A DNA stretch of 8,291 bases from Cytophagaceae bacterium (GCA_947459055.1 CANHCG010000059.1:1-8291); one strand, 5' to 3'. Numbered from the stretch's first letter, positions 1 to 7,162 are shown. Made by a program: numbers and translations. Notes: generated from the letters alone by a model not told the origin.

Positions 1-2414
1 CGAGTCAATCAACGGCTGCAACACAAGTCATCGTAACCTACGAAACGCCTCCTCCAGCGAATGTTAAACAAGTATTTGAGCAGGCTGCCTCCATCTGGGC
101 AAGTGTTTTGGCTTCAGATGTGCCGATCCGAATTTCGGTGCGTTGGCGTTCCTTGGCATCTGGGGTTTTGGGAAGCGCGGGGGCTTATTCCAGTGTTCGA
201 AATTTTGTCGGCGCGAATCGGTTGAATACCTGGTATCCGATCGCATTGGCTGAAAAGATGGCGCATGCAAACTTGAATGGTTTGGATCCAGATATTTTAG
301 CTACGTTTAATTCAGATTTTCCGGATTGGTATATTGCGATTGACGGTTTTCCATCGACGAAGCAAATCGATTTATATTCAGTGGTTTTGCATGAGATGGG
401 GCATGGTTTAGGATTTATAGGTCAGATGAATGTGGACGGAACCGAGGCGGGTTATGGCGCACCGGGTATATTTGATCAATTTATGGTAAACACTGCAGGA
501 GGTGCCTTAACGGATACCGTTAAATACAAAAACCCTTCAGCAGCCTTAAAAACACAGATTTCATCAGGTAGTTTGTTTTTATCATCGCCTTCGATTTTGC
601 GAAATAACAATGGGGAAAAGGCAAAATTATATGCGCCTACCACCTATAATGAAGGATCCAGTGTCTACCATGTGGATCAAGCTAAATACAAAGTAGGAGA
701 TCCGAATGCCTTAATGACCCCACAAATAGCTCGAGGGGAAACAACTAGGGAGGTTGGGCCCATTGTCACCAGTGCATTTGGGGATTTTGGGTGGTATTCT
801 TCGAATATCATTGCCACCGAATATGATGATACGGAGGATCAGACCAAGGATAAAATATTTACGGCTAAGGTTTATTCGGATACAATTTGGAAAGAATCAT
901 CTTTGAAATTAATGTTATCGATTGATCAAAGTAATACACAGAATAGCATTTTGCAAGCACAATCCATGCCCTTGACCAAATCTGGCAATACCTTCACCTA
1001 TGTAATGCCAAAAACGACCAAAGGGATTATTCGCTATTACTGGACGGCAGAGGAAATGTCCGGGAAGAAATTTGTAACTCCGGCGGAGGCGCCTGTGATT
1101 CCGAATACGCGAATCGGTAGTTATTATCAGTTCACGATTGGGCAGGATACGTCGAAGCCTTTGGTGATTTATTCCAATCCATTGAAATACATATTTACTT
1201 CGCAGACAAATTTGCCTTTGCCTACTTTGTTAGCCGCAGATAATCTCGGAATCGATACCGTGTACATGGAATATTCGATTAATGGGGGAGCGGTGACGCG
1301 GCAAGGATTTAAGAAATCGCCGACAGAAACATACGGCTACACGGCCGCATTTAATTTTTTGGCGGGTCAGTTGAAGGCTAATGACATCATCAAATACCGG
1401 ATTTTTGTAAAGGATAAGGCGAAAATTTCGAATGTGGTCAATTTACCTTCGAGCGGATTTTATGAATTTGTAGTTTTAGCGTTAGGTGCACCCGTGAAAT
1501 CCTACGTACAGAATTTTGATCAAACGCCTACGAGTGATTTTTATTTAAAAGGATTCAAATTCGTCCAGCCGACTGGTTTTACCTCCTTGGGCTTACACTC
1601 AAATCATCCCTATGCAGATGGAACGGAGGAAAGTTATGATGGAGGTGGAGGCTCAGATACCTATACGAACAATGATGCGGTCTTACTGAAGCCGATTACC
1701 ATTCGGGGCGATACGGCTAAAATGAGTTTTGATGAGGTGGTGCTGGTGGAGCCAGGGGAGTCAGGTGAATCATTTTTGAACATGGATGGAACGGTGAATC
1801 GGAATTTTTTCGATTATGTTATCGTGCAGGGATCAAATGATGGGGGAAAAAATTGGTTTAATTTCATTAATGGTTGGGATTCTTATGCCTATTCTACCTG
1901 GTTAAATGCTTGGAACTCAGGAACGGATAGTCAGGGGAATTCGACGGCCGTAGGAACAGCGGCATTGGTTAAAAAGCGCGAAATTGATTTGTTGTCTTCG
2001 GGTAAGTTTAATCCCGGCGAACAGGTATTAATCCGTTTTCGTTTGCATGCGGATGTGGGTGCGCATGGCTGGGGTTGGGCTATAGATAATTTAAATATTC
2101 AAGGAGCTGTCGCGCCGGTGGTACAAACGGTTTTGGCGTTGGAACCGAACGAAGTCCTGAAAGATTTACGCATTTCGCCGAATCCAACCAATGGAAAAGT
2201 CAAGGTCGAATGGCCAAGCCATGGCGGTGAAAAAGAATTAACTTTGTCTTTATCAGATCTAACGGGACGCAAAGTTTATGCCCAGCGATTTGCCTTGGAC
2301 GGGACTTTGTTTAGCCATGAATTAAATTTAGAGGGAATGCCTGTGGGAAATTACATGATTCAAATACAGGTAGGTGATAAATTTGTCAATCGTCGGATTG
2401 TGCTGATTAAATAA
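1..2414 (+). CDS. Secreted HExxH metallopeptidase-like protein with T9SS type A sorting domain, 5' partial
   Basis: The reading frame is open from the left edge (first whole codon at base 3), giving 803 visible residues; signal peptide and true start lie upstream. A TTG at 108 is internal, since the residues before it (TQVIVTYETPPPANVKQ, then AASIWASVL) read as family sequence. Residues 1-255 form a metallopeptidase domain with HEMGHGLGF at 130-138 and a Met-turn-like NALMTP around M238, followed by FGDFGWY. His130 and His134 would bind zinc and Glu131 would be catalytic; the third metzincin histidine is replaced by glycine. The middle is probably beta-sandwich modules, including a Gly-rich turn near 547 and a GWGWAIDNLNIQG segment typical of MAM-like or immune-inhibitor-A-like folds. 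Residues 722-803 are a type A sorting domain: SPNPTNGKV, LSDLTGRKVY, then MPVGNYMIQIQ and a basic end. The protein should therefore cross the outer membrane by T9SS. Substrate unknown; protease activity is inferred. Confidence 0.85.
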   Translation, partial: SQSTAATQVIVTYETPPPANVKQVFEQAASIWASVLASDVPIRISVRWRSLASGVLGSAGAYSSVRNFVGANRLNTWYPIALAEKMAHANLNGLDPDILATFNSDFPDWYIAIDGFPSTKQIDLYSVVLHEMGHGLGFIGQMNVDGTEAGYGAPGIFDQFMVNTAGGALTDTVKYKNPSAALKTQISSGSLFLSSPSILRNNNGEKAKLYAPTTYNEGSSVYHVDQAKYKVGDPNALMTPQIARGETTREVGPIVTSAFGDFGWYSSNIIATEYDDTEDQTKDKIFTAKVYSDTIWKESSLKLMLSIDQSNTQNSILQAQSMPLTKSGNTFTYVMPKTTKGIIRYYWTAEEMSGKKFVTPAEAPVIPNTRIGSYYQFTIGQDTSKPLVIYSNPLKYIFTSQTNLPLPTLLAADNLGIDTVYMEYSINGGAVTRQGFKKSPTETYGYTAAFNFLAGQLKANDIIKYRIFVKDKAKISNVVNLPSSGFYEFVVLALGAPVKSYVQNFDQTPTSDFYLKGFKFVQPTGFTSLGLHSNHPYADGTEESYDGGGGSDTYTNNDAVLLKPITIRGDTAKMSFDEVVLVEPGESGESFLNMDGTVNRNFFDYVIVQGSNDGGKNWFNFINGWDSYAYSTWLNAWNSGTDSQGNSTAVGTAALVKKREIDLLSSGKFNPGEQVLIRFRLHADVGAHGWGWAIDNLNIQGAVAPVVQTVLALEPNEVLKDLRISPNPTNGKVKVEWPSHGGEKELTLSLSDLTGRKVYAQRFALDGTLFSHELNLEGMPVGNYMIQIQVGDKFVNRRIVLIK

Positions 2415-2427
2415 AATTGATTTTGCG

Positions 2428-2435
2428 TATCTTTG
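2428..2435 (+). promoter_or_regulatory. Bacteroidota-type -7 box of the accD promoter
   Basis: TATCTTTG matches the Bacteroidota primary-sigma -7 consensus TAnnTTTG exactly. Transcription would begin about five to seven bases downstream, near 2440-2442, leaving a leader of roughly 12-14 bases before the accD ATG. No good -33 TTG stands at the usual distance: one at 2398-2400 is 27 bases away, and a CTG at 2403-2405 is 22 away. Transcription from the upstream gene may also reach accD, as no terminator separates them. Confidence 0.6.
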
Positions 2436-2453
2436 CATTTTAATTGTTGATGT

Positions 2454-3296
2454 ATGTCTTGGTTTTCAAGAAAAGATAAAGGGATTCAAACCCCTACAGA
2501 GTTTAAGCGAGAGGCGCCTGATGGATTGTGGTATCAATGTCCTTCCTGTAAGAAAGCGATTCACACGCGTGAACATCGGTTGTTTGCATTTACTTGTTCG
2601 AGTTGTAATTATCATGAAAAAATAGGTTCTCAAGAATATTTTGAGTTGCTTTTTGACATGACTAAATACACGGAATTAGATCCGCAAATGGGTTCTGGGG
2701 ATCCTTTGAGTTTTGTGGATACGAAAAAATATGTGGACCGTGTGAAAGCGACTGAGTTGACAAGTGGCTTAAAAGATGCGGTTCGATCGGCATATGGGGA
2801 AATGAATGGGATTCCGTTGACCATTGCAGCCATGGATTTTAGTTTTATAGGTGGTTCGATGGGTTCTGTGGTAGGGGAAAAGATTTCCCGTGCGATTGAT
2901 CATTCATTGGCAACTGGAAAGCCCTTTTTAATGATTTCAAGATCTGGGGGAGCTCGGATGATGGAGGCGGGTTTTTCGTTGATGCAAATGGCAAAAACTT
3001 CTTCCCGCTTGGCTTTATTGGCCGAGGCTAAAATTCCTTACATTTCTTTGTTGACAGATCCTACGACGGGTGGTGTGACGGCATCTTATGCCATGTTGGG
3101 TGATTTTAACATTGCGGAACCTGGCGCTTTGATTGGCTTTGCGGGTCCGCGTGTGATTCGGGAGACGATCGGAAAGGATTTACCAAAGGGATTCCAAAGT
3201 GCAGATTTTGTGTTGGATCATGGCTTCTTAGATTTCATTGTGGATCGGAAGGATTTGAAAGATAAATTAAGTTCTCTACTGAGGATGCTGAAATAA
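2454..3296 (+). CDS. accD: Acetyl-CoA carboxylase carboxyltransferase subunit beta
   Basis: AccD pairs with AccA to transfer the carboxyl group from carboxybiotin on AccB to acetyl-CoA, giving malonyl-CoA, the first committed step of fatty acid synthesis in the cytoplasm. The 280-residue protein has the AccD N-terminal C4 zinc ribbon (C29-x2-C32, C48-x2-C51), then the crotonase-fold carboxyltransferase domain. Recognisable blocks are [16 protein letters not shown] from 132, [11 protein letters not shown] at 162-172 (glycines of the oxyanion hole), [17 protein letters not shown] from 201 and [20 protein letters not shown] from 219, all close to E. coli AccD. Length is normal for the phylum; the E. 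coli protein is longer. The ATG at 2454 is chosen because it begins [10 protein letters not shown], a usual AccD N-terminus; an ATG at 2450 is out of frame. accA is not in the window, as is common. All key residues appear intact. Confidence 0.97.
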   Translation: MSWFSRKDKGIQTPTEFKREAPDGLWYQCPSCKKAIHTREHRLFAFTCSSCNYHEKIGSQEYFELLFDMTKYTELDPQMGSGDPLSFVDTKKYVDRVKATELTSGLKDAVRSAYGEMNGIPLTIAAMDFSFIGGSMGSVVGEKISRAIDHSLATGKPFLMISRSGGARMMEAGFSLMQMAKTSSRLALLAEAKIPYISLLTDPTTGGVTASYAMLGDFNIAEPGALIGFAGPRVIRETIGKDLPKGFQSADFVLDHGFLDFIVDRKDLKDKLSSLLRMLK

Positions 3297-3314
3297 ATGC
3301 TTCTTATTGCGCAT

Positions 3315-3348
3315 AAAAAAAGCCCTTTTCGTAGAAAAGGGCTTTTTT
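3315..3348. terminator. Bidirectional Rho-independent terminator between accD and the zinc-ribbon gene
   Basis: A perfect inverted repeat has GCCCTTTTC at 3322-3330, a three-base GTA loop, and GAAAAGGGC at 3334-3342. A run of seven A before it (3315-3321) and six T after it (3343-3348) extend the stem to about 15 pairs. Read rightwards it ends accD, whose stop is at 3294-3296. Read leftwards the A-run becomes a U-tract and ends the operon whose last stop codon is at 3367-3369. One hairpin thus serves both convergent units. Confidence 0.93.
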
Positions 3349-3366
3349 GTTTATGGGTGTAATTGC

Positions 3367-4176
3367 TTATTCAGCCACCGGAGCAGCGGCAGCAGCTACC
3401 ACTTTACCACGTGTTTTCTTTTCTTTTTCTGGTGCAGGAATTACATCTTCCACCCCCGCAAAAACGCGTCCGCAATGTTCGCAAACTAAGATTTTCTTTT
3501 TGTCCTTGATGTCGGTTTGACGTTGTGGAGGTACAGAACTAAAACATCCACCACAAGCACCACGCTTCACCATGACCACCGCTAAACCATTTCTTGCATT
3601 CCCGCGAAGTTTTTCATAGGATTTCAATAAACGTAAATCAACAGATTTTACCGCTTTTTCGCGATCTTTCATTGATTTTTGCTCATCTTCTTCACTCTCT
3701 TCGATGATCACTTCTAATTCTTTTTGCTTAATTTCTAAGTCTTTTTTCCGCTCAAATAAGGTCGATTCTACCCCAGCGATTTCGTCATTTTTGTTCAAAA
3801 TTTTGAAATCGATTTCTTTGATTCGCTTATCAGCGATTTCCATTTCGATGCCTTGAAGTTCAATTTCTTTCGAAATGGCTTCAAATTCACGGTTATTACG
3901 AACGTTCATTTGTTGATCTTTGTACTTAATGATCAACTTCTCAGATTCCTTTTTCGCGTTTTTATAGTTCGAAATTTGCTCTTCGAAAGACGCGATTTCC
4001 TGTTGGAATTTCCCTAAACGAGTCTCCAAGCCCATGATTTCATCTTCTAAATCACGAACCTCTTCCGGCAAATCACCTCGTACTTTTTTGATATTGTCTA
4101 AGGCTGAATCGATGGTTTGAAGCTTTAATAATGCTTCTAACTTTTGGGCAATCGTTGTTTCGGTTACTGTAGCCAT
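3367..4176 (-). CDS. Coiled-coil protein with C-terminal C4 zinc ribbon (zf-RING_7 family)
   Basis: This 269-residue protein has a long, charged, Glu/Lys-rich coiled coil from about residue 36 to 175, probably a helical hairpin, with the family's NNREFEAISKEIE block at 94-106. A C4 zinc ribbon follows: C208-x2-C211 and C232-x2-C235, in GACGGC and CEHCGR. It ends in a low-complexity tail rich in Lys then Ala (KEKK, then AAAAAPVAE). The architecture matches the family of Helicobacter HP0958 (FlgZ), a coiled-coil/zinc-ribbon protein linked to flagellar regulation and RNA binding; Chlamydia CdsZ is similar. A flagellar role cannot be assumed here, and the function in Bacteroidota is unknown. A nucleic-acid or protein adaptor role is inference. 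It is the second gene of an operon, starting 18 bases after the NIF3-like stop, and ends at the shared terminator. The ATG is clear, preceded by an A-rich leader without Shine-Dalgarno. Confidence 0.9.
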   Translation of the reverse strand: MATVTETTIAQKLEALLKLQTIDSALDNIKKVRGDLPEEVRDLEDEIMGLETRLGKFQQEIASFEEQISNYKNAKKESEKLIIKYKDQQMNVRNNREFEAISKEIELQGIEMEIADKRIKEIDFKILNKNDEIAGVESTLFERKKDLEIKQKELEVIIEESEEDEQKSMKDREKAVKSVDLRLLKSYEKLRGNARNGLAVVMVKRGACGGCFSSVPPQRQTDIKDKKKILVCEHCGRVFAGVEDVIPAPEKEKKTRGKVVAAAAAPVAE

Positions 4177-4194
4177 TATTATTGTTACGTTTTA

Positions 4195-5286
4195 TTACGC
4201 GTACCAAACCGGATTGGTCTGGATATCACTTTTAAGAACCGCAAAAGTACTAAAAATATTTGATAAATAATCAAGGATTGCATCCTTTATCATTACTTCA
4301 GATTCATAATGCCCGATATCACAGATTACACAGGTATTTTCAGCATCAAAGAATTCATGGTATTTAAAATCTGCACTGATAAAGGCATCAGCACCTTGTT
4401 TTTTGGCCTCACCCAATAAAAAACTACCGGCTCCACCGCATACTGCCACGGTCGAAATGGTTTTGGAAAGAAGGGCGGTGTGGCGGAGTTGTTGAATGCC
4501 CAACCTTGATTTAATGTAGCGAATGAACTCCTCGGCGCTCATTTCGGTGGGTAATTTTCCAATAAAACCTGAACCTACTTCCTTCCATGCATTTCCAAGT
4601 CCATAAGTAAAGTATGAAACTTCCTCATAGGGATGTGCTTGATTCAATGCCTGCAGGATTTTGGACTCTAAATGGGCAGGATAAATCATTTCTACTTTCT
4701 TTTCCTGGACGGATTCTGGTTGATTTGCTTGTCCGATAAAGGGATTCGTATGTATTGAAGGCGTGAAACGACCCGTGCCGTCGCTTGTAAAACTACAGGA
4801 ACTATATTCACCGATATTCCCAGCCCCCGCCTCATGTAAAGCCATTCGAACCGATTCTTCATGCGCGCTTGGAATGAAATAAATTAGGGATTTTAAGGAG
4901 TCTTGAAAGGGTTTGAGCACCTGGCCTTCGATGCCTAGTTTTTTGGCTAATTGATAGCTTACCCCGTTGGGCGCATGGTCCAGATTCGTGTGGGAGGCAT
5001 ATAGGGCGATGTTGTGTTGGATTGCTTTAATCACCGTACGTTCCACATAATTTTTTCCTGTTAGACTTTTCAGCCCTTTGAATACAATGGGGTGGTGGGA
5101 GACGATTAGGTTGCAACCTTTGGTAATCGCTTCATCTACGACCGCTTCCGTGCAATCCAAACTGATTAGTACCCCCTTTACAGGTGTCTGCCGATTCCCT
5201 ACGAGTAATCCCGCATTGTCATAGGATTCCTGCCAAGCCAGCGGGGCCCATTCTTCCATCGCGGTACAAATATCTTGAACGGTCAT
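4195..5286 (-). CDS. NIF3/YqfO-like dinuclear metal-centre hexameric protein
   Basis: This 363-residue protein is the long YqfO-type form of the NIF3 (DUF34) family, whose members form toroidal hexamers with two metals per subunit. N-terminal signatures are WQESYDNAGLLVGN (18-31), VSHHPIVFKGLKSLTG (62-77) and SHTNLDHAPNGVS (98-110). The C-terminal half has GGAGSFL (284-290), GADAFISADFKYHEFFDA (298-315) and IGHYESEV (324-331). Expected ligands are present: His64, His65, Asp103, His326 and Glu330. Residues around 130-235 are the PII/CutA-like insert that separates YqfO forms from short YbgI-type proteins, with HPYEEVSYFTYGLG at 218-231. Databases often call the family GTP cyclohydrolase 1 type 2, based on the Helicobacter protein; I would not assign that activity here. 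It is the first gene of a two-gene operon with the zinc-ribbon protein, divergent from the Nudix gene. The ATG at 5286 begins MTVQDICTAMEEWAP, the usual family start. Confidence 0.93.
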   Translation of the reverse strand: MTVQDICTAMEEWAPLAWQESYDNAGLLVGNRQTPVKGVLISLDCTEAVVDEAITKGCNLIVSHHPIVFKGLKSLTGKNYVERTVIKAIQHNIALYASHTNLDHAPNGVSYQLAKKLGIEGQVLKPFQDSLKSLIYFIPSAHEESVRMALHEAGAGNIGEYSSCSFTSDGTGRFTPSIHTNPFIGQANQPESVQEKKVEMIYPAHLESKILQALNQAHPYEEVSYFTYGLGNAWKEVGSGFIGKLPTEMSAEEFIRYIKSRLGIQQLRHTALLSKTISTVAVCGGAGSFLLGEAKKQGADAFISADFKYHEFFDAENTCVICDIGHYESEVMIKDAILDYLSNIFSTFAVLKSDIQTNPVWYA

Positions 5287-5290
5287 ATGT

Positions 5291-5298
5291 CAAAGGTT
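5291..5298 (-). promoter_or_regulatory. Possible -7 box for the NIF3/zinc-ribbon operon
   Basis: On the minus strand AACCTTTG ends five bases before the NIF3-like ATG and differs from TAnnTTTG at one position. It would give an almost leaderless mRNA, and no TTG sits at a suitable upstream distance. This is a weak candidate. Confidence 0.25.
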
Positions 5299-5300
5299 TC

Positions 5301-5328
5301 TTGAAACGGTAAAATTATCGTATATTTA
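5301..5328 (+). promoter_or_regulatory. Possible promoter of the Nudix gene
   Basis: TTG at 5301-5303 is separated by 17 bases from TATATTTA at 5321-5328, one mismatch from TAnnTTTG. The start point would be near 5333-5335, giving a leader of about 23 bases before the ATG at 5357. The 70-base divergent gap (5287-5356) must hold the promoters for both directions, which supports a site here. The match is imperfect and the region is A/T-rich. Confidence 0.35.
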
Positions 5329-5356
5329 TTACAATCTTATTGATTCCCCTGATTTT

Positions 5357-5794
5357 ATGCGTTGTAGACCCGCCTTGATTCTTGTCGAAAGAAATCACAT
5401 TTTATTAATGAAGTACCAATATGGCAAGGAGTTTGTCTACAACTTGCCCGGAGGTAATCCTGATCCCGGTGAAACCTTAGCTGAAACGATTGTACGTGAA
5501 TGCCAAGAGGAGTTGAATATCGAAGTGGAAGTGGGGAATTTACTCATGGTTGGCGATATTTTACCTTCCGAAAATCGTGAACCCTCGGTGCATATTTTAT
5601 TTGAAGGGAAAATCATTTCCGGTATTCCGGTACTTCAACCGGAGCAAACCACCGCCCTCGAATTAGTTTGGGTTTCGATTTCAGAAATCACGAAAATCAA
5701 TATGTACCCGAATGTTAGCGAAGCATTGCAAGACATGCTATTTCTTCAAAAACCCGGGAAATATGTTGGCGCTATTCGCCAAGCTTGGTTTTAG
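5357..5794 (+). CDS. Nudix hydrolase (MutT-like)
   Basis: This 145-residue single-domain protein belongs to the Nudix superfamily, which cleaves nucleoside diphosphates linked to another moiety, using divalent metal. The Nudix box GX5EX7REUXEEXGU begins at G33: Glu39, Arg47, Glu48, Glu51 and Glu52 are all in place, so the metal-binding glutamates are intact. The glycine near the end of the box is Asn54 (EELNIEV), a conservative departure. An N-terminal strand RPALILVERNHILLMK and the NLPGGNPDPGET lead-in fit the fold. The substrate cannot be read from the sequence; nothing marks it as an ADP-ribose, NADH, Ap4A or 8-oxo-dGTP specialist. It stands alone on its strand, divergent from the NIF3-like operon, and its last codons overlap the symporter gene's 3' end by 23 bases. 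The ATG at 5357 is the only plausible start; no upstream in-frame ATG exists in the gap. Confidence 0.92.
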   Translation: MRCRPALILVERNHILLMKYQYGKEFVYNLPGGNPDPGETLAETIVRECQEELNIEVEVGNLLMVGDILPSENREPSVHILFEGKIISGIPVLQPEQTTALELVWVSISEITKINMYPNVSEALQDMLFLQKPGKYVGAIRQAWF

Positions 5795-5801
5795 GCCAAG
5801 C
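5766..5801. other. Two adjacent hairpins at the overlapping 3' ends of the Nudix and symporter genes
   Basis: TTGGCG (5766-5771) can pair with CGCCAA (5777-5782) across CTATT. Immediately next, GCTTGG (5783-5788) can pair with CCAAGC (5796-5801) across a seven-base TTTTAGG loop. The two stems abut at a 10-base palindrome, CCAAGCTTGG (5779-5788). Both stop codons (5772-5774 minus, 5792-5794 plus) lie inside. No U-tract follows on either strand, so terminator function is uncertain. Confidence 0.4.
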
Positions 5802-7157
5802 AAATGTCCCGAGTAATAAACCGAATAGGCTGGCCAACAAGCCATACCAAATCGCCGGAATATCCGTGGGCGCCACAAAATTATAATAGCCCCAAACACC
5901 TAAACCTAACAGCATACTCAAGTGGCTTCCCATCGCAGAAGCTCTCTTCCACCATAATCCCGCATTCAGCGGAATAAATAGTGAAACCAAACTAAAAGCG
6001 GAGGCCTCACCTACCAATTCAAATATATTTTGCCTTTCCACCGCCATCCATATACAAGCAAGCGTAACCAAAACGACGGAGATTCGAATCACCGTTAGGA
6101 CCTGTGCATCTGAAGGGTTTTTTAATAGGGGTTTCCACAAATTTTCGCCCAATACACTTGCAGGAGCTAAAATCGCACCGCTCGTCGTACTCAATAAAGC
6201 AGATAGTAAGGCGCCTAGGAATAATACTTGCATTCCATAGGGAGTAAATTTTAAGACTAAATGAGGAATTAACAAAGTGTCCTCGGCCAATAGGCTTGGA
6301 TATAATCGAACGGCGATGAGTGCAATTAAGAGAGGTAACATGGCGATGGTCAAGTACATGGCACCGGCGGCAAGGCTGGCCTTGGCAGCCACCTGTTGGT
6401 TTTTCGCGGACATGACCCGCTGGAAAATATCTTGTTGGGGTATCGACCCCAGCCCAATCGTAATCCAAGCTGCGCCGTAGGTTAACCAATCTTTCCAAGT
6501 ATTTTCTATTGGTGTAAATTGGAAAAAATGGGCAGGTTGTTTATTTATAAATCCCTGAAAATCAGGTATTTTATCTACTAGCAAATAGGCTAAAAATAGA
6601 AGGCCTACGATGAGAATGATGTTATGCAAAAAATCTGTGAAGGAAATCGACCACATGCCTCCTAACAAGGTATAGGTCATGACTAACAAGGCACCTAGCA
6701 CAATCCCCATCTCGGTGGAAATGGGTAATAAAAGATGAAGTGTTAAGCCTAAAGCGACCAATTGGGCAGAAATCCAACCAAAATACGAGGGGATCATCAC
6801 CAAGGCCGAAATCTTTTCAGACCACTTTCCAAATCGAATCCGAAAAAAATCACTGAACGTTAGGACGGGTAGGGGATATAATTTTTTGGCGTAAATCGCA
6901 CCAACTAGAAATAGCCCTAACGCCGCACCAAAAGGCTCCTCGACCACCGCGAGTAATCCTCCCCGAACGAATTCCCTCGGAGCACCTAAAATGGTTTCTG
7001 AGCCGAACCAAGTGGCAAAGGTCACCATCGTCGCCAACGCAAATGGCAGGGAACGACCTGCTAATACGAAGTCCTGCGTATTATGAATCCGCTTGCTCGC
7101 CCACCAACCCACTGCGAGGTTTAATAACAAATAAAAAATGACAAATCCGACGAGCAT
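5772..7157 (-). CDS. Sodium:solute symporter family (SSS/SLC5) transporter
   Basis: This 461-residue inner-membrane protein belongs to the SSS family, which couples uptake of a solute to sodium influx through a LeuT-type fold. About 13 hydrophobic helices can be counted, from residues 2-19 to 435-453. Family blocks are FVLAGRSLPFALATMVTFAT (30-49), LLGGMWSISFTDFLHNIILI (164-183), QQDIFQRVMSAKN (241-253) and ALLSTTSGAILAPAS (320-334). The last contains the Ser/Thr cluster corresponding to the conserved Na2 sodium site. The solute is unknown: no sugar, proline, pantothenate or sialic acid signature is clear, and the neighbours give no hint. I chose ATG at 7157 over an in-frame GTG at 7175, because a perfect -7 box (TATTTTTG) ends on that GTG, which would then lie upstream of the transcript; the GTG version would add six residues. 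The 3' end overlaps the convergent Nudix gene. Confidence 0.92.
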   Translation of the reverse strand: MLVGFVIFYLLLNLAVGWWASKRIHNTQDFVLAGRSLPFALATMVTFATWFGSETILGAPREFVRGGLLAVVEEPFGAALGLFLVGAIYAKKLYPLPVLTFSDFFRIRFGKWSEKISALVMIPSYFGWISAQLVALGLTLHLLLPISTEMGIVLGALLVMTYTLLGGMWSISFTDFLHNIILIVGLLFLAYLLVDKIPDFQGFINKQPAHFFQFTPIENTWKDWLTYGAAWITIGLGSIPQQDIFQRVMSAKNQQVAAKASLAAGAMYLTIAMLPLLIALIAVRLYPSLLAEDTLLIPHLVLKFTPYGMQVLFLGALLSALLSTTSGAILAPASVLGENLWKPLLKNPSDAQVLTVIRISVVLVTLACIWMAVERQNIFELVGEASAFSLVSLFIPLNAGLWWKRASAMGSHLSMLLGLGVWGYYNFVAPTDIPAIWYGLLASLFGLLLGTFAWPKTKLGE

Positions 7158-7162
7158 CCTGC

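Noticed and set aside
64..270. 68-codon open frame on the minus strand within the first gene
   Set aside because: It lies antisense to the metallopeptidase coding region, has no recognisable domain and no promoter, and is explained by the codon bias of the real frame.
2387..2400. Small hairpin CAATC-GTCG-GATTG near the end of the first gene, as a terminator
   Set aside because: The stem is only five pairs, lies inside the coding region and has no following U-tract.
2630..2833. 67-codon open frame antisense to accD
   Set aside because: It is a shadow of accD, with no family resemblance and no upstream signals.
3380..3401. GCAGCGGCAGCAGC-like stretch as a simple repeat of interest
   Set aside because: It simply encodes the alanine-rich C-terminus of the zinc-ribbon protein, and the units are imperfect.
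3307..3489. 60-codon plus-strand open frame after accD
   Set aside because: It runs through the bidirectional terminator and then antisense to the zinc-ribbon gene; its Cys/Phe-rich composition looks non-coding.
6277..6480. 67-codon plus-strand open frame inside the symporter gene
   Set aside because: It is antisense to the symporter coding region, without domain or start signals.
6019..6498. 159-codon minus-strand open frame inside the symporter gene
   Set aside because: It is in another frame of a clearly identified transporter gene, and its Arg/Cys-rich product resembles no known protein.
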